A stretch of DNA of 64,000 bases from Trypanosoma brucei gambiense DAL972 (GCF_000210295.1 NC_026744.1:4416617-4480616), one strand, 5' to 3'; numbered from the stretch's first letter, positions 12,167-24,106 are shown. Notes: a model not told the origin generated them from the letters alone. Made by a program: numbers and translations.

Positions 12167-13825
12167 TTAACGGCGTCCCTCCTCCTCTTCCTCAGGGTTA
12201 AGGCGAACACAGTCATCAATGCGAATGATGGTGATGGCTGCCTCCGTGGCGAACTGCAATGACTTCACTTTGCTGGGTTGTGGCTCGAGCACGCCGGCCT
12301 CGACGTTATTGCGAGCCTTCCCTTCAACGAGGTCAAGACCGCAGAAGCGGGAAGCGCTCCCCGCATTGCCACCTTTCGCCCCTTCCCTCTGAGCCTCATT
12401 GTGAATGACACGCAGCCGTGACACCAACTCTGTAGCGTCCATTGCAGCGTTGAGGGCTAATGTCTTGGGAATAACCAACAGCGCCTCTGCAAAGGCTGCT
12501 ACTGCCAGTTGTTCCCTTGAGCCGAGTGTAAAGGCAAAGTTCTCCAGATAGACAGACAGCGCCGCCTCTACCGCCCCACCGCCAGCCACCACCAGACTCG
12601 CCTCCAGAGTCCGGGCAACTGCCCAAAGGGCGTCATTCAAAGCGCGCTCCATCTCTTCAAGGACAAAGTAGTTTGCACCACGGCATACTATGGTTGCGCA
12701 AACGGAGTTGCTCGTACCGGAGATGATGATAACATCATCCTCACCGAAGCGTTCCTCATATACGCGGTCCGCTTGGCCGAGCCACTTGGATTCGAATACT
12801 TCTTCACCTTCGAGGTCGGACATCGTGTGCACGATCTGCGCACCGGTAGCCTTTGCAATGCGGCGCATATCCTCCTTCTTAACACGACGCACACCGAGAA
12901 TACCTTCATCCACCATGTACTTCATCATGCTGTCTTCAATACCCCACGAGGTAAGAATGACGTTTGCACCGGCGGCGATCATCTTCTTTATGCGCTCCTT
13001 CGTGATGTCGAGCTCCCGCTGACGGATGGCCTCTGCCTTCGTGGGGTCTGTAATGGTGATATTCATACTTAACTTCATCTTCACAGCGCGTAAGTCGAAG
13101 TCAATGAGTGCAATCTTGGCATTCTGAACCGATGTCGGCATCCCCTGTGCGGCGCGGGAGAGACCCAACGCGAAACCTTGCAGGAGCATCGATTCACGCG
13201 AACTCTTGCCGTGCTGAAGCAAGATGCTCACAGCCTTCCGCGGGTACACAACATCCCCCAAGTCATTCACAGTCTTCACGGACTGAATAGCATCCACCAC
13301 AATTTTCGCGAAGAGCTCGGCATCGGCGCTGAGGATCTTACTGCTCATGGATGTGCGGGCGATGTTCAGCAGCACTTCCTTGCCAAGCGCATTCACAGAG
13401 ACACTTAAGCTATCCTTCAAGTACCGCAAGGCCTCACGAAGAGCCAACTTATAACCTGCAATAATGCTGGTGGCGTGGATACCCTGAACAATGAGGTCCT
13501 GAGCCCGCTTGAGCAACTCGGCGGCGAGGATAACAACAGAAGTGGTACCGTCACCGACCTCTTTGTCCTGCAACTGCGCGAGATCCACGAGCAGGCGGGC
13601 GGCGGGGTGCTCAACGTCTAAGCTTTTCAGTATTGTGGCTCCGTCATTTGTAACACACACGTCGCCAACGTCATCCACAAGCATCTTGTCGAGCCCAACA
13701 GGACCCAGAGATGATTTAACAACGTTCGCCACGGCAGCTGTGGCCGTTACATTCTCCCGTCGTACTGCCAATCCACTCGTCCGGAAACCGTTAATTCCAA
13801 GCGCGGCCTTCTGCTTGGTTTGCAT
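12167..13825 (-). CDS. CCT1: T-complex protein 1 subunit alpha (CCT1)
   Basis: This is one of the eight subunits of the cytosolic group II chaperonin TRiC/CCT, which folds actin, tubulin and many other proteins using ATP. The 552-residue length is typical. Nucleotide-binding landmarks are SSLGPVGLDKMLVD (about 38-51), the NDGAT loop (60-64), GDGTTS (91-96), and GGGAVEAALS in the C-terminal equatorial half, followed by FAEALLVIPKTLALN. Among CCT paralogues the stretch from residue 36 to 100 is closest to alpha (KSSLGPVGLDKMLVDD, EVEHPAA-like). The tail ends in acidic EEEEEGRR. A pyrimidine tract and a nearby AG lie just upstream of the start, supporting the first Met. Confidence 0.95.
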   Translation of the reverse strand: MQTKQKAALGINGFRTSGLAVRRENVTATAAVANVVKSSLGPVGLDKMLVDDVGDVCVTNDGATILKSLDVEHPAARLLVDLAQLQDKEVGDGTTSVVILAAELLKRAQDLIVQGIHATSIIAGYKLALREALRYLKDSLSVSVNALGKEVLLNIARTSMSSKILSADAELFAKIVVDAIQSVKTVNDLGDVVYPRKAVSILLQHGKSSRESMLLQGFALGLSRAAQGMPTSVQNAKIALIDFDLRAVKMKLSMNITITDPTKAEAIRQRELDITKERIKKMIAAGANVILTSWGIEDSMMKYMVDEGILGVRRVKKEDMRRIAKATGAQIVHTMSDLEGEEVFESKWLGQADRVYEERFGEDDVIIISGTSNSVCATIVCRGANYFVLEEMERALNDALWAVARTLEASLVVAGGGAVEAALSVYLENFAFTLGSREQLAVAAFAEALLVIPKTLALNAAMDATELVSRLRVIHNEAQREGAKGGNAGSASRFCGLDLVEGKARNNVEAGVLEPQPSKVKSLQFATEAAITIIRIDDCVRLNPEEEEEGRR

Positions 13826-15532
13826 TTGCGTTTAATTAAGTATTAGCAGGTAAACTTCCGTTAAGGTAATTTGTGAAATGTACAGGCGACAAAATGGGGA
13901 GGGGGGTAAAAAAAAAAAAAGAAGGAAAACATGAAAACGATTAGAGCGAAAAGGATGGGTAGGAGACACGATAACGATTACCGGTCCACAAGAGGAGAGT
14001 GAAAAAAAGGGGGGAATATGAATGACTATAAGAGGAGTAACAACAACTAGTGCAACACATGACACCGTTTCTAAAAAGCGACAAAAGAAACGTATCGGTT
14101 AAATCGTAACCGAGGCATATCGGAATTGAAATCATCGCCAATGCAACAACGTAAGTTCCGTGTAGCGTTGCAAGTACCCTTCATCTTGACATGGCAGGAG
14201 CTGAAGAGGACCATCAGCTTATAGGCAAATCAACTAACTGCGAGACAAACAAATAAATTATAAAAAGCCGAGACGAGGATGAAAGGTTGTGAAGTCGACA
14301 TATGGAAAAAAAAAAAAAGAAGACTGATGCGCTCGAACGGTCACTCAAGTTACCGCTATGCAAATTATAACACATATATACATCTATCTATCTATCCATC
14401 TATATATATATATCTGTAATCGACCTTACTGACCCATTAATATTCTACTACTCCATGTATGCCAACCTACCTTCGTAAAAAAAAAAAAAGTGAGTGAGTG
14501 AGTGAGTGAGAAAAGGGAATGAAGTGAACCTTTCGCTGTTTAAGGAAAGAGGGGGAAAATATAAGTCAAAAAAAAAAACACACACAAAGAAGGGAAAATC
14601 CAACAGCACAGCGCACGTGTAGAAGCACCGCCACGTTGTTCTGCTTCAACAGAGACCATGGCCCGATATCCCATCCACACCCAGTCGCAATGCGGAACAT
14701 TCTTCCGTCATGCAATTTAAATTCAATTTCAATTTCATATGCACTTCACCTCGCGCACTCTACAAAATGTTGAAGGGTACAGGAGGGTAAAAAAAAAAAA
14801 AAAAGAGAAAATAAAACAAAATAAACTAATAACTAGCCAAAACCCCCTAGCACATCTGCGCAGCAAATATTTGCATAACTGAGTAAACATACGTGCAAAA
14901 ATAGGCATGGGTCGCTCATTCTCACCTCGTCATATTACAGTCACGATTACGTTCACTCTACTCCTCTTTTTTTTTTTCGGCAGTACATTTGGCATACCCG
15001 CTTCTCTTCCTGAAACTTCCCCTTTTTATCATCTCCCATCTTTCGGGCGCCCGTACATCCCGCACTGTCATCATATTTTCATGATTTTTTCTCCCCCACC
15101 CCCCCACGCTCCAATGCCTACTATACAACATTTACTATTTGTTATTCTTCTTCCTTTTTTTGTTTCCTTTGCTTTCGCTATTAATATATCCCCGCGTAAT
15201 GATGTGTTAATGGAACACAACACGCCGCTCATACGGTCCCTACCTCTTCTCTTGAAAAATACTTTTTTTAGTACCATGGTATGAATTTAAATATACAAAT
15301 GCACAACACATCAATGGTGGGAACACAAAACATGAGTAGGGAGAAGAGAAGAAAACAGAAAGGGAAAGAGAAAAGATAGTTTTAATTGCACCCGCGAAGA
15401 GCACATTGTTGTTGCTGCTGCCTATCACTTCTTTTTTTTTCCCCTCCCCCTCTTTTCTTCTTATCCTTTATGACTTCACCTCATGTTTCACATACTCACA
15501 AGAATACATCACCATAGCATGGGAAGGAGGGA
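13826..15532. other. Spacer between CCT1 and NagB genes
   Basis: No gene is seen in 1.7 kb. There are several A-runs on the + strand (14307-14318, 14478-14490, 14568-14577, 14789-14804) and GATA/TATC-like and TA repeats at about 14383-14412. A short (GTGA)n run occurs at about 14490-14510. The 15420-15470 stretch is pyrimidine-rich on +, next to the NagB 3' end. Confidence 0.6.
13855..13856 (-). promoter_or_regulatory. Candidate spliced-leader acceptor AG for CCT1
   Basis: The complement of about 13895-13925 is a strong pyrimidine tract in sense, and this is the first AG after it. It would give a 5' UTR of about 29 bases. Pattern-based inference. Confidence 0.45.
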
Positions 15533-16375
15533 TCACTTTGGTGGTGGTGCTTCACTTTCAACACTAGATTGAAGACGCTCAAATTCTTCCTCCCTTTCCA
15601 GTAATCCCTTAAAGTACCGTACCGTTTTTACCTTCAGCTCCAGTGTGGCATCTTCATCTACGCAAAGCACAGCTGCGGGATGAAGTTGCAAGGCGGTGAT
15701 GGGATGTGCATGCGTTACGCTGCCTTCCACACAATGGGCTACAGGCACAGCTTTTCCTGCTCCTGTCGCTACAACCACAACATTCCTTGCATTCATTACC
15801 GTACGAATACCAACAGTTAAGGCCATCGTCGGCACCTTTCGGATATCATTATCGAAGAACCGAGCGTTGGAAGTAATTGTCTCCTGATTGAGAGACTTAA
15901 CACGTGTGAGGCTTTCCAAACTGCTGCCAGGTTCATTGAAAGCCAAATGGCCATCAGTGCCTACACCCGCGAGAAAAAGTTCCACGCCACCTACAGCCGC
16001 AATTTTCTCCTCATACATGCGACACTCTGCCACCAAATCAGCGGCTGTCCCATTTAAAAGGTTGCGGTTCTGTTCGGGAATATCCACATGATCAAAGAAG
16101 TTATGTTTCATAAAATAGTAATAACTCTGCGGATGGTCACGGGGGAGACCGACGTATTCATCCATGTTGAAAGTTACCACATTACGAAAAGAAATGCGGC
16201 CATCGCGGTACGCCTTCACGAGCCGCTGGTATGTTTTCAGTGGAGAGCTACCGGTCGGAAGACCAATAACAAACGGTCTCTCGCTGGAGGGACCAAAATC
16301 AATTATCTTCTTAATGATGTATTCCGAGACGTAATCTGCGACGGCTTCATCATCGGGGGAAATGACGATACGCAT
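15533..16375 (-). CDS. nagB: Glucosamine-6-phosphate deaminase (isomerase)
   Basis: The enzyme converts glucosamine 6-phosphate to fructose 6-phosphate and ammonia, linking amino-sugar use to glycolysis. The 280-residue product is close in length to bacterial NagB (266) and human GNPDA (289). The active-site residues fall at the same numbers as in the E. coli enzyme: Asp72 in NMDEYVGL, and Asp141, His143 and Glu148 in GVGTDGHLAFNEPGSS. The phosphate-loop GLPTGSSP is at about 38-45. The C-terminus (APPPK) is not a glycosomal PTS1 signal and no PTS2 is visible at the N-terminus, so a cytosolic location is more likely, by inference. Confidence 0.95.
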   Translation of the reverse strand: MRIVISPDDEAVADYVSEYIIKKIIDFGPSSERPFVIGLPTGSSPLKTYQRLVKAYRDGRISFRNVVTFNMDEYVGLPRDHPQSYYYFMKHNFFDHVDIPEQNRNLLNGTAADLVAECRMYEEKIAAVGGVELFLAGVGTDGHLAFNEPGSSLESLTRVKSLNQETITSNARFFDNDIRKVPTMALTVGIRTVMNARNVVVVATGAGKAVPVAHCVEGSVTHAHPITALQLHPAAVLCVDEDATLELKVKTVRYFKGLLEREEEFERLQSSVESEAPPPK

Positions 16376-16946
16376 GAATTACGTAATTGCTGTTGATGCT
16401 TCCTAATCCAAAAATGATCAATTGTGTTCCTTGTATTCGTATATATATATATATATATATATATATTTCCTCCCCTCTCAGCTCCCTACAGGCACACAAA
16501 ACACACAAACTTTGTGGCTGTAACAAATGGCAGTTGATTGTTGTTATGATTCTTATATTCCCTTTTCTCCTTCAGTTATGCACTCCCTTTTCACTGTGCC
16601 TAGGTAATATTTCATATGTAAAACAAAATAAAGGAAACACACAGTGGGCAAAAAAAATGATGCACACGGAAGGAAAGAAACCAAAATAGGAGGTGAGGCA
16701 ATAAAGAAGAAAAATTTTAAAAAAAACGCAAACAAAAAAAGAAGAAGTAGAAGCAGCAGGGAGAAAAAGAAAATGAGAATGAGAATGAGAACGCCGTGCA
16801 GATGGGGAAACAAAAAAAAAGGAAGTCACTAAAGAATGAGACAGAGACGAGCAAATAAACAGAAAAAAAAACACGAACATAAGCATAAGCATAAGCATGT
16901 GGTGCTCAAAGGAGGGGAATTCTTTTTTTTTAATTTTTATTTATTT

Positions 16947-16981
<35 letters not shown>

Positions 16982-16990
16982 CTTTCTTTT
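16947..16990. repeat. (CTTT)n microsatellite
   Basis: Roughly ten copies of a CTTT unit in tandem inside the long spacer upstream of NagB. Confidence 0.9.
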
Positions 16991-17170
16991 TGGGGAGTGA
17001 AGGAAACTCTGCTACAGCAGAAGTAGCGACAGTGAACCTCAGCAACAGGTTTAGTGGAGAGAAAAAATATATAAGTCGTAAATAAGGAAAGATTTAAAAA
17101 AGGAAAAAAAAACAATCAAACGGACAAACACAATCCAGTTAATGTCTTTTTTTTCTTTTTTTTTGTTGTT

Positions 17171-17198
17171 CTTTACTTTTCAGGACTGAAAAGTAAAG
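17171..17198. repeat. Perfect 28-base inverted repeat
   Basis: The arms 17171-17183 (CTTTACTTTTCAG) and 17186-17198 are exact reverse complements with only GA between them. It could form a tight hairpin in RNA transcribed from either strand. It lies in the NagB-kinase spacer. Confidence 0.85.
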
Positions 17199-17776
17199 TA
17201 AAAATAGAAAAATAAAAGGAAAATAAAAAAAAAGAAAAAAAAGAAGCAGAGAACAGCAGGCGGTCAGGTACGCAGGCGGGATTAAGGAGGAGACATATAT
17301 GAAAACAGAAAGTAAAAAAAAAAGAAAAAAGTAGAAAGTAAACACAGCATATCATAGCACAGCACAGCACTAGTACGACCAAATAGAAGGAGTGATTTTT
17401 TTTTTTAAAGAGGGGTGAATTAGTTTACAAAAATTAGAGGGATTGAAAAATGGGGGAAAAAAAGAAATGGAGGAAGAGGACTGGTGGCGTAGAAGCAAAA
17501 AAAAAAAGAGAGAGAGAGCAAAAAGAGGGGGAAAAAAAGAGGTCACACAACAGCAACAACATAAAAAAAAAAAGAACACACAGGAAAACCATACACCGTT
17601 CCACGTGCGGTAGTGGTGCAAATCAAAAATTAAAAATGAAAAAAAAAAAGAAAATAATAATCACAATAAGGTGTAATGACACAAGATAATTCAAAACCTT
17701 TAATGAAAAAAAAAACGCAGAAGATAAATGAGCGGGAATGAGTCACACACGCGACAAATAAAGAAAGAACACAAAC

Positions 17777-17808
<32 letters not shown>

Positions 17809-20491
17809 TATAGAACCCAAACAAAGGCCTAACAACTCAGCATACTACCGCTTTCATTTCTCCTAATTTATTAATTTCTCTTAAAGTTAAACGCGATCTG
17901 TTTTTATTCATCCACTCATTAAAATTTTCTTATTAACACAGTTATTCACATTGCCACTACACACGCGTAGAAACATATATAAACACATGGCTTTCAGAAA
18001 ATGTAAAATGTATGGCATTGCTTAAAAAAGCAAAGTCTCCTTTATCCATGCCTCCCCCCCCTCAAGAAAAAAAAAAAACATTCACCCCCATAACGACAGG
18101 CACGTAAAAAAGAAATATATATATATATATATACTTTTTTTTTGGAATTTTCTTTATCTTCTTTTTTATTTTATATTGTGAAATAACGTGAAAAAAAAAA
18201 GAAAAAAGAAAGGTATACAACAGGATTGGGGAACAGAAACAAAAAAAAAAGAAAGAAAAAAAGAAAAAGAACAAAATATATTTTTGTACAGCGCAACAAA
18301 AAGGGGGTAACAAGGATGATAATAACATTCAATTTCATACAAACAAACAAACAAACAAATACATTTATTTATTTATTTTAGAGGGAATAATGAAATGAAT
18401 GTACACCTGATAAATGAAAGATATCAGAGCCTTCGTCGTCCCTACGCACTGCTGACCGCCTCTCTAATGTGCACAATAAATTAAATAACACACATACAAA
18501 AGTACCGGAAATATAATTTAGAAATAGTAAAAGAAAAGGGAAAAAAGGGAATGGAAAGAGAAAAGAAAAAGAAATTAGAAAGCGATGTGGATCATTCGCC
18601 AAAACATTTTTATTTATTTATTTTTTATTTGTGTGTGTGTTTGTGTTTGTTTTCGCTTTATTCCTTTCTTTTTTTGTGTACACGAAACTTCTCATTTCTT
18701 CCCCGATTCCATTACTTTTCAGTTTTAGTTTCTTCTCCATTTTTTTTTTTCCCTCCTCCTCCTCCTCACAAAAACGCATTAAAACAAACGTCCCTTCACA
18801 TTTTCTCTCCCCTTCTTCTATTTCTTTTCTTTTTTATTTCATTCCTTTTTCTTATGCATGTGTTCGTGTTGTTTCTTTTTTTTCTTTTTAAGGGGGGTTT
18901 GATGGGGTGAAATAAAACAAAGTAAGATCAAATAAAGGAAAAAGTTAAAAAACGACAAGGAAAAGAGGTAAATAAATCATGCAAATAAAACGAACCATTC
19001 AAACTACTAAAAAAGAAAAGAAAAAACAAACAACACGCACACATACACATACACATACACACAAAAAAAAAAAGCCAAAAGGGGAAGCACGCATATGAGC
19101 TTTAGCAAAAAAAAGAAAAAAAGAGACACACAGATACACACAAACAGAACAAATTAAAACCAAAAAGTAAAAGCAGAGGAACAAAACTTCCACCGGTACA
19201 AATGGTGGCAAAAGAAAAAAAAAGAAAAAAATGTGGGGCACACAAAAGTGCAGTTAAATCGACGCCCGCAGAGAAGAACCAACGGTGAATATGAGCGATG
19301 GAGGTAAATATGGAAAAAGAAAAAAAAGAAGGGAGGGAAGGGAAGGGAAGGGAAGGAAGGGGAGGAAGGAAAATAACAACACAAAACAAAAGGTAAAGGT
19401 TGTTACGAGATAAACAACGAAATTTATTTATTATTACTATTATTAAAAACAAAAAAAAGTAGGAAAAAACAACACAAAAAGGTGCGGAAGCGCCCGATAG
19501 TAAGGAGTAAGAAAAAAAAATTATGAAGAAAGTAAAAATGAAGTGAAACCTTACGAGCATGCGAGAAGATGTACACACAAACACAAACACAAACACTAAT
19601 ACATACACACACACATACTTTTGAAGGTCCGATGCATCATGCTTCAAGCGGAACAACAAACCAAAGAGGAAAATAATAATAATAATAATAATAATAATAG
19701 CAATAATAATAGTAATAGTAATAGTAATAATGACAGCACATGCACTCATATATACATGCAAGTACACATAAGCACACATGCGTGCATATACACAAAACGG
19801 AAAAAGAAAAAAAAAAGACATAACATAACATAACGTGCCACGTCATCTTGTATATGCATTTGCATCTTTCTCTCTCGCTCTCAGCGTAAATATATGCATA
19901 CTCATTTATGTGTTCACAGCAGCAGCTCTTAGTCCCATACGTACACCTACACATGTAGGTCAGGTTGGTGTGCTGGCTGACTCATTACGTTATTGCTTAC
20001 AAGCGTGCTTTTTAAACAAAACATGAACGCACCAGGGTAAACCCCCTAAAAAAGAAAAATATTACCAATCCAAATAATAAAAAAAACATAAATGCACAAC
20101 AGTGGGGACAAGTGCGGGTATATACATATGTATATATATACACTTACTTATAAAGAACCAAGTGAACCCAAATTACCATACAATTCAGCATCCCACTCCG
20201 CATGGAACGCACATTATATTAAGGAAAGAAAAAGAAGTTTCATGTGAAAATGAACGTATTGGAACTTCAGCCCCTCAGGGACCTCCACATTCGCCTCCCT
20301 ATTCTTTATGTATCGCCTTCCTTCCTCAAATTCCTTTATTCCTTCATCCTCTTCTTTTGATTAGTTTAGCGCTGCTGCCCTTCCATCTTCTCATTCACGC
20401 CCCATCCTCTGATAGTTACATATTTACACCTCTTTTCCCACTCTTTACTCCTTTCATCAGGTGTTTTCTTTTTTCTTTTTTCTTTTTTTCT

Positions 20492-20528
<37 letters not shown>

Positions 20529-20824
20529 TATCACCTCCCCCTACCCAATCCATATCCTAGCGGTTGCCATGTTCATTCTATTCCACATTTCGTGCCTCTG
20601 CTTTTTTTTTTCGTCTATCCTCTTGTTTTGTTTTGTTTTGTTTTGTTATTTTTTTTTTTTTGCTGTGCTTGTTTCTGTTCGTGTGGGGAAGGGGGAGGGG
20701 GGACTTTCACCGTTGCTTTCCCCTTCTCCCTTTAAAGAAAAAAAAAAAATTTAATTCCTTATACAACCGAGATGATTTCTGGTGTCAACATCGCTTCTAC
20801 TCCTGCATTCCACTTAGCCGCCCC

Positions 20825-22798
20825 TCATCGTTTTGTTGCACCATCTCGAAAAGAATATCGGTGACCCGCTACACTGTGCTGAGAACTCGGCTTATCAGAC
20901 ACTTTCCGCGGTGATCCTTCTAATTCACCGTTATCGTGTGTGCGTTTCACATGTTTCTTCCTTTGTTTATGGTCACTGCCATTGTTGTTTTGCTCCCCAC
21001 ACCCGAGGCCCATCTTTTCATCTTTGTGTGCTGAAAAGGAAGTGGTACTTCCATTGGAATGCAGACCTGCGCCTGGAATACCATTTGAACTGGGTGGTCG
21101 TAACCCTTTTGAAACTAATGGACTACATGCATCTTGTGGGGCAGGGCCGGCACCGACAGCTACGCCACTCGGCCCATAGGAAGTGATACCCGAATTATTT
21201 GTACCATTAGGAAGCAGAGGAAACAGGTAGTTGGGCTTCACTGACTTACCTAACGCGCTGCACGACTTCCACTCTCTCTTTTGCTCAGGCTTGACTTCAG
21301 ATTTGGCCTGCTTCACCTTGGGTCCACTTTGGGCAGCAGATGCCTTGACCCGTTGTACATCGGGCGACCGAGAAATATTCTTCGCACTAAGCCTTAAGCA
21401 ACCCGTAACTTTCATCGCCTGCACTCCATTGTAATTTTTGTCACCCACTGAATTGGTACCACTTCTCGGAACAGGTTTTGTAACCTGAACACCGGGCGGA
21501 AGTCCAGAAGGGTACGGATGCGCCTGGCGGGGCCCGATATTGGGTAACTCACCACTAAGTGCCATAGTTGCCCCTACTGTTGATCCTATATAATGACTCC
21601 ATAGCGCTCCAAGCTGGTGGAAAGAGTTACTATTGCTATCCACAACAACACTTCCTCCAACGCCTCCCACCACTTCACTGGAAACGCCCATCGTGGTGTT
21701 CTTACTTTCTGCAGAGTCAACCTTGTCGGTTGTTTCCGCATCTAATGACGGGGCGGCCAGCCTCGGTAGTGTGAGTTCAGCATCCACGCGATCGTTGCCT
21801 AAGGTTTGCTGCTGGTGTTGTTGTTCTCTCGAAAAATTGTGATCGGGACTAGTTGGCGCTACATCCACTAATGGAGGCTGACAATGTTGGAAAAGCTCCC
21901 GTAGCTCCAGTTCGTACGTAGCGCGGAAGTTGTTCTCCGTAAAGTACGCCATACTCATGAGCGCCGTGCACGAAGGTCGCTCGACTGGGTCCATGCGGAG
22001 GCACGAAGTAAGAAATTCTAACCATGGCGATGCTGCGGTGGGGAAACGCTGCTGCAGCGTCTCTTCCACATCAACGCTAGGGAAGGTTACACGGCGATAC
22101 AAGGCATTGTGTTCAAACGTGGAAACCATCTGCTGCGGGACCGGCCCGCAAGCACGCATGATAAGCGAGAGCTGATCCAAGTCAGAGTCTCCGGGGAAAA
22201 GCGGCTGTCCGTCGGAGAGCTCTGAAAAAACGCAACCAATAGCCCAAACATCAACCGCTTTGCCATATGATACATCACCAACTAGTAACTCCGGTGCACG
22301 ATACCAGCGAGTTGCAACATATTCCGTATAATTCCCCCGACACGACAACTGCCTGGCGAAACCAAAGTCGCACAACTTCAGAACGCCGTCCCTAGATACT
22401 AGGATGTTTTCTGGCTTTACATCGCGGTGAATGATATTGTGTGCATGGCAGTAACTCACACCGTTCAATAACTGAAAGGTGTACCGCCGTACCTCATCGG
22501 GTGAAAGTCCATACTTCTTTTCCTCAATCAGCTGCAGAATCGTGTTCTCAACATACTCAAAAACAAGATAAAGCTTCCCATCGCGGCGAAATACATCTAA
22601 CAGGGCTATGACGTTAGGGTGGCGTAACTGCTTCAGCACACGTACCTCCCGAAGCGACGTTTTGCGGACGTGATCGTCATCTTCAGCCTGTTTGTACTTT
22701 TTAATAGCAACGATGCGTGATGTCGCCCGGTGCCGCGCCTTCACAACTACACCATAAGTCCCCTCCCCAAGCATACCAAGTGTTTCGTACGCATCCAT
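20825..22798 (-). CDS. CDKL-type (cyclin-dependent-kinase-like) protein kinase
   Basis: The 657-residue product has a complete kinase domain at about residues 4-287. It shows the glycine loop GEGTYG (11-16), Lys33, the HRD catalytic motif (124-126), DFG (144-146), a TEY activation-loop motif (158-160) and APE (168-170). The KTSLREVR segment (46-53) stands where CDKs have PSTAIRE and resembles the KxxxRE of CDKL kinases; TEY plus this helix is the CDKL signature. CDKL kinases act at cilia and control their length in other protists. The last 370 residues are low in complexity (Ser, Gly, Asn, Gln) with basic patches and no recognised domain. All catalytic residues are present, so it should be active. 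The exact CDKL subgroup cannot be set without a tree. Confidence 0.9.
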   Translation of the reverse strand: MDAYETLGMLGEGTYGVVVKARHRATSRIVAIKKYKQAEDDDHVRKTSLREVRVLKQLRHPNVIALLDVFRRDGKLYLVFEYVENTILQLIEEKKYGLSPDEVRRYTFQLLNGVSYCHAHNIIHRDVKPENILVSRDGVLKLCDFGFARQLSCRGNYTEYVATRWYRAPELLVGDVSYGKAVDVWAIGCVFSELSDGQPLFPGDSDLDQLSLIMRACGPVPQQMVSTFEHNALYRRVTFPSVDVEETLQQRFPTAASPWLEFLTSCLRMDPVERPSCTALMSMAYFTENNFRATYELELRELFQHCQPPLVDVAPTSPDHNFSREQQHQQQTLGNDRVDAELTLPRLAAPSLDAETTDKVDSAESKNTTMGVSSEVVGGVGGSVVVDSNSNSFHQLGALWSHYIGSTVGATMALSGELPNIGPRQAHPYPSGLPPGVQVTKPVPRSGTNSVGDKNYNGVQAMKVTGCLRLSAKNISRSPDVQRVKASAAQSGPKVKQAKSEVKPEQKREWKSCSALGKSVKPNYLFPLLPNGTNNSGITSYGPSGVAVGAGPAPQDACSPLVSKGLRPPSSNGIPGAGLHSNGSTTSFSAHKDEKMGLGCGEQNNNGSDHKQRKKHVKRTHDNGELEGSPRKVSDKPSSQHSVAGHRYSFRDGATKR

Positions 22799-23492
22799 TG
22801 CGTTCGTATTCCTCTCTCACTTCCCTTTCCTCCCTTTCTTTTTGTTTTTGTTCTTTTTAAAGACACCTCCTTTGGGTACGAACTTTTCCCTCTTTTGAAT
22901 GCTTTGGTTTGCTTCCTCTTCTCCCTTTATTCGTCCCTTTTCCCAAAATCTGCGCGGAGGGTTACACAACTGATCTCCTTCGCTTCCCAGTGATCGCTTT
23001 GATTTAATTCAGTTGCACACGTAAGTATTCTTCTCACTACCTCTCCTCCACCTTTTTCCCCCTCTCTTTTTCTCTTTTTTTTTTCTAATGTACTGGATGT
23101 ATCGTCCGTTTCAATGTTTTTTTTTTCTCTCTCTCTCTCTTGATCAACTGCAAGTGCCTTGTGCTGTCTCCCTTTACCTTTCCCTGCAAATGTCGCCTCC
23201 TTTGTGATATCCAGTTTGTGACCGTGTACGCGCTTATATAAACGCACGTCCACTTGCGCGCGTGTGTTTAAGCACTATAATACAACTTAGTGTATGGCAG
23301 CAGCGGAAATGGAACGGATAACACAGTTATGGTTCTCTTGTGCTGTGACTGATTTTTTTTTTCTTTCTTTCTTTTCTTCCTCTCCCTCTTCCACCTTTCC
23401 TCACTGTATGTTGGAGTCCGTCCTTTGCAGCAGCACGCGGGTGTTTTTCTCCCAAGATAGGCTCCTACAATAATCCCGTGGAGGAGGTACGC

Positions 23493-23535
<43 letters not shown>

Positions 23536-24106
23536 ATGATAATAACAATAACAATAGCAGACGCACAGCCAAAGAGTCTGCAAATGAACGAATGAGCAAA
23601 TGCGACGAGCCAAATTCTTCAGTCACACGCAACCGACTCACTCAATAGCACAGAGCAGGTTAAACGAAGACTATACAAAAGGGAAAAGGTCCTGAACGGC
23701 GCCTTTCCGAAACAACGGGGTGATAAGAATAAGGATGACAAAGACAGAGAAGGAAAGAAAGAGAGAAATTCAATAATTTTTTAAAAAAAGTAAAGGTTAC
23801 CGGCTGAAACCACTGAAGTGCAGCTCCCACCTAATGAGGAGCCACTCACCCTAAACCTATTACCTAATCGCAGTTGCAAATAAGAGGGAAAGGGAAATAG
23901 GAAAATTAGCACGGGCAACGGTAGGAATATAGGTTAGATTGAGCAGCTCGACACATTCTCAAAAACGCACGGAAAGGAAGAGGGGAAAGACAAAAATAAA
24001 ACGCCGTGAAATGCAATATAAGTGGTGCTTTCAACCCACAAGAATAGAAGACAGAAAACGACATTCCTCTGCCAAAACAAAAAAAAAGAAGGCGGAGCAG
24101 TTTTTC
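22799..24106. other. Spacer between CDKL kinase and chaperonin-like gene
   Basis: No gene is seen. The part next to the kinase is T/C-rich on +, and a (TA)n run lies at 23497-23533. The remainder (23560-24090) is purine-rich on + and forms the 3' flank of the next gene. Confidence 0.6.
23497..23533. repeat. (TA)n microsatellite
   Basis: An uninterrupted alternating AT run of about 37 bases in the kinase 5' spacer. Confidence 0.9.

Larger units (their letters stand above)
16376..20824. other. Long gene-free spacer between NagB and CDKL kinase
   Basis: At about 4.4 kb this is the longest gene-free stretch of the window. It is extremely low in complexity: (TA)n at 16440-16467 and 20498-20525, (CTTT)n at 16947-16990, A-rich blocks throughout 16620-19400, an (AAT)n block at about 19672-19736, and TG/CA runs. 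A perfect 28-base palindrome sits at 17171-17198. Open frames here give only Phe-, Lys- or Asn-rich strings and are not credible genes. It should contain the 3' UTR of the kinase and the 5' signals of NagB. Confidence 0.65.

Noticed and set aside
19102..19821. 239-codon minus frame in the long spacer
   Set aside because: It translates repeats (AAT, TG, A-runs) into Ile, Val, Tyr and Phe strings; not protein-like.
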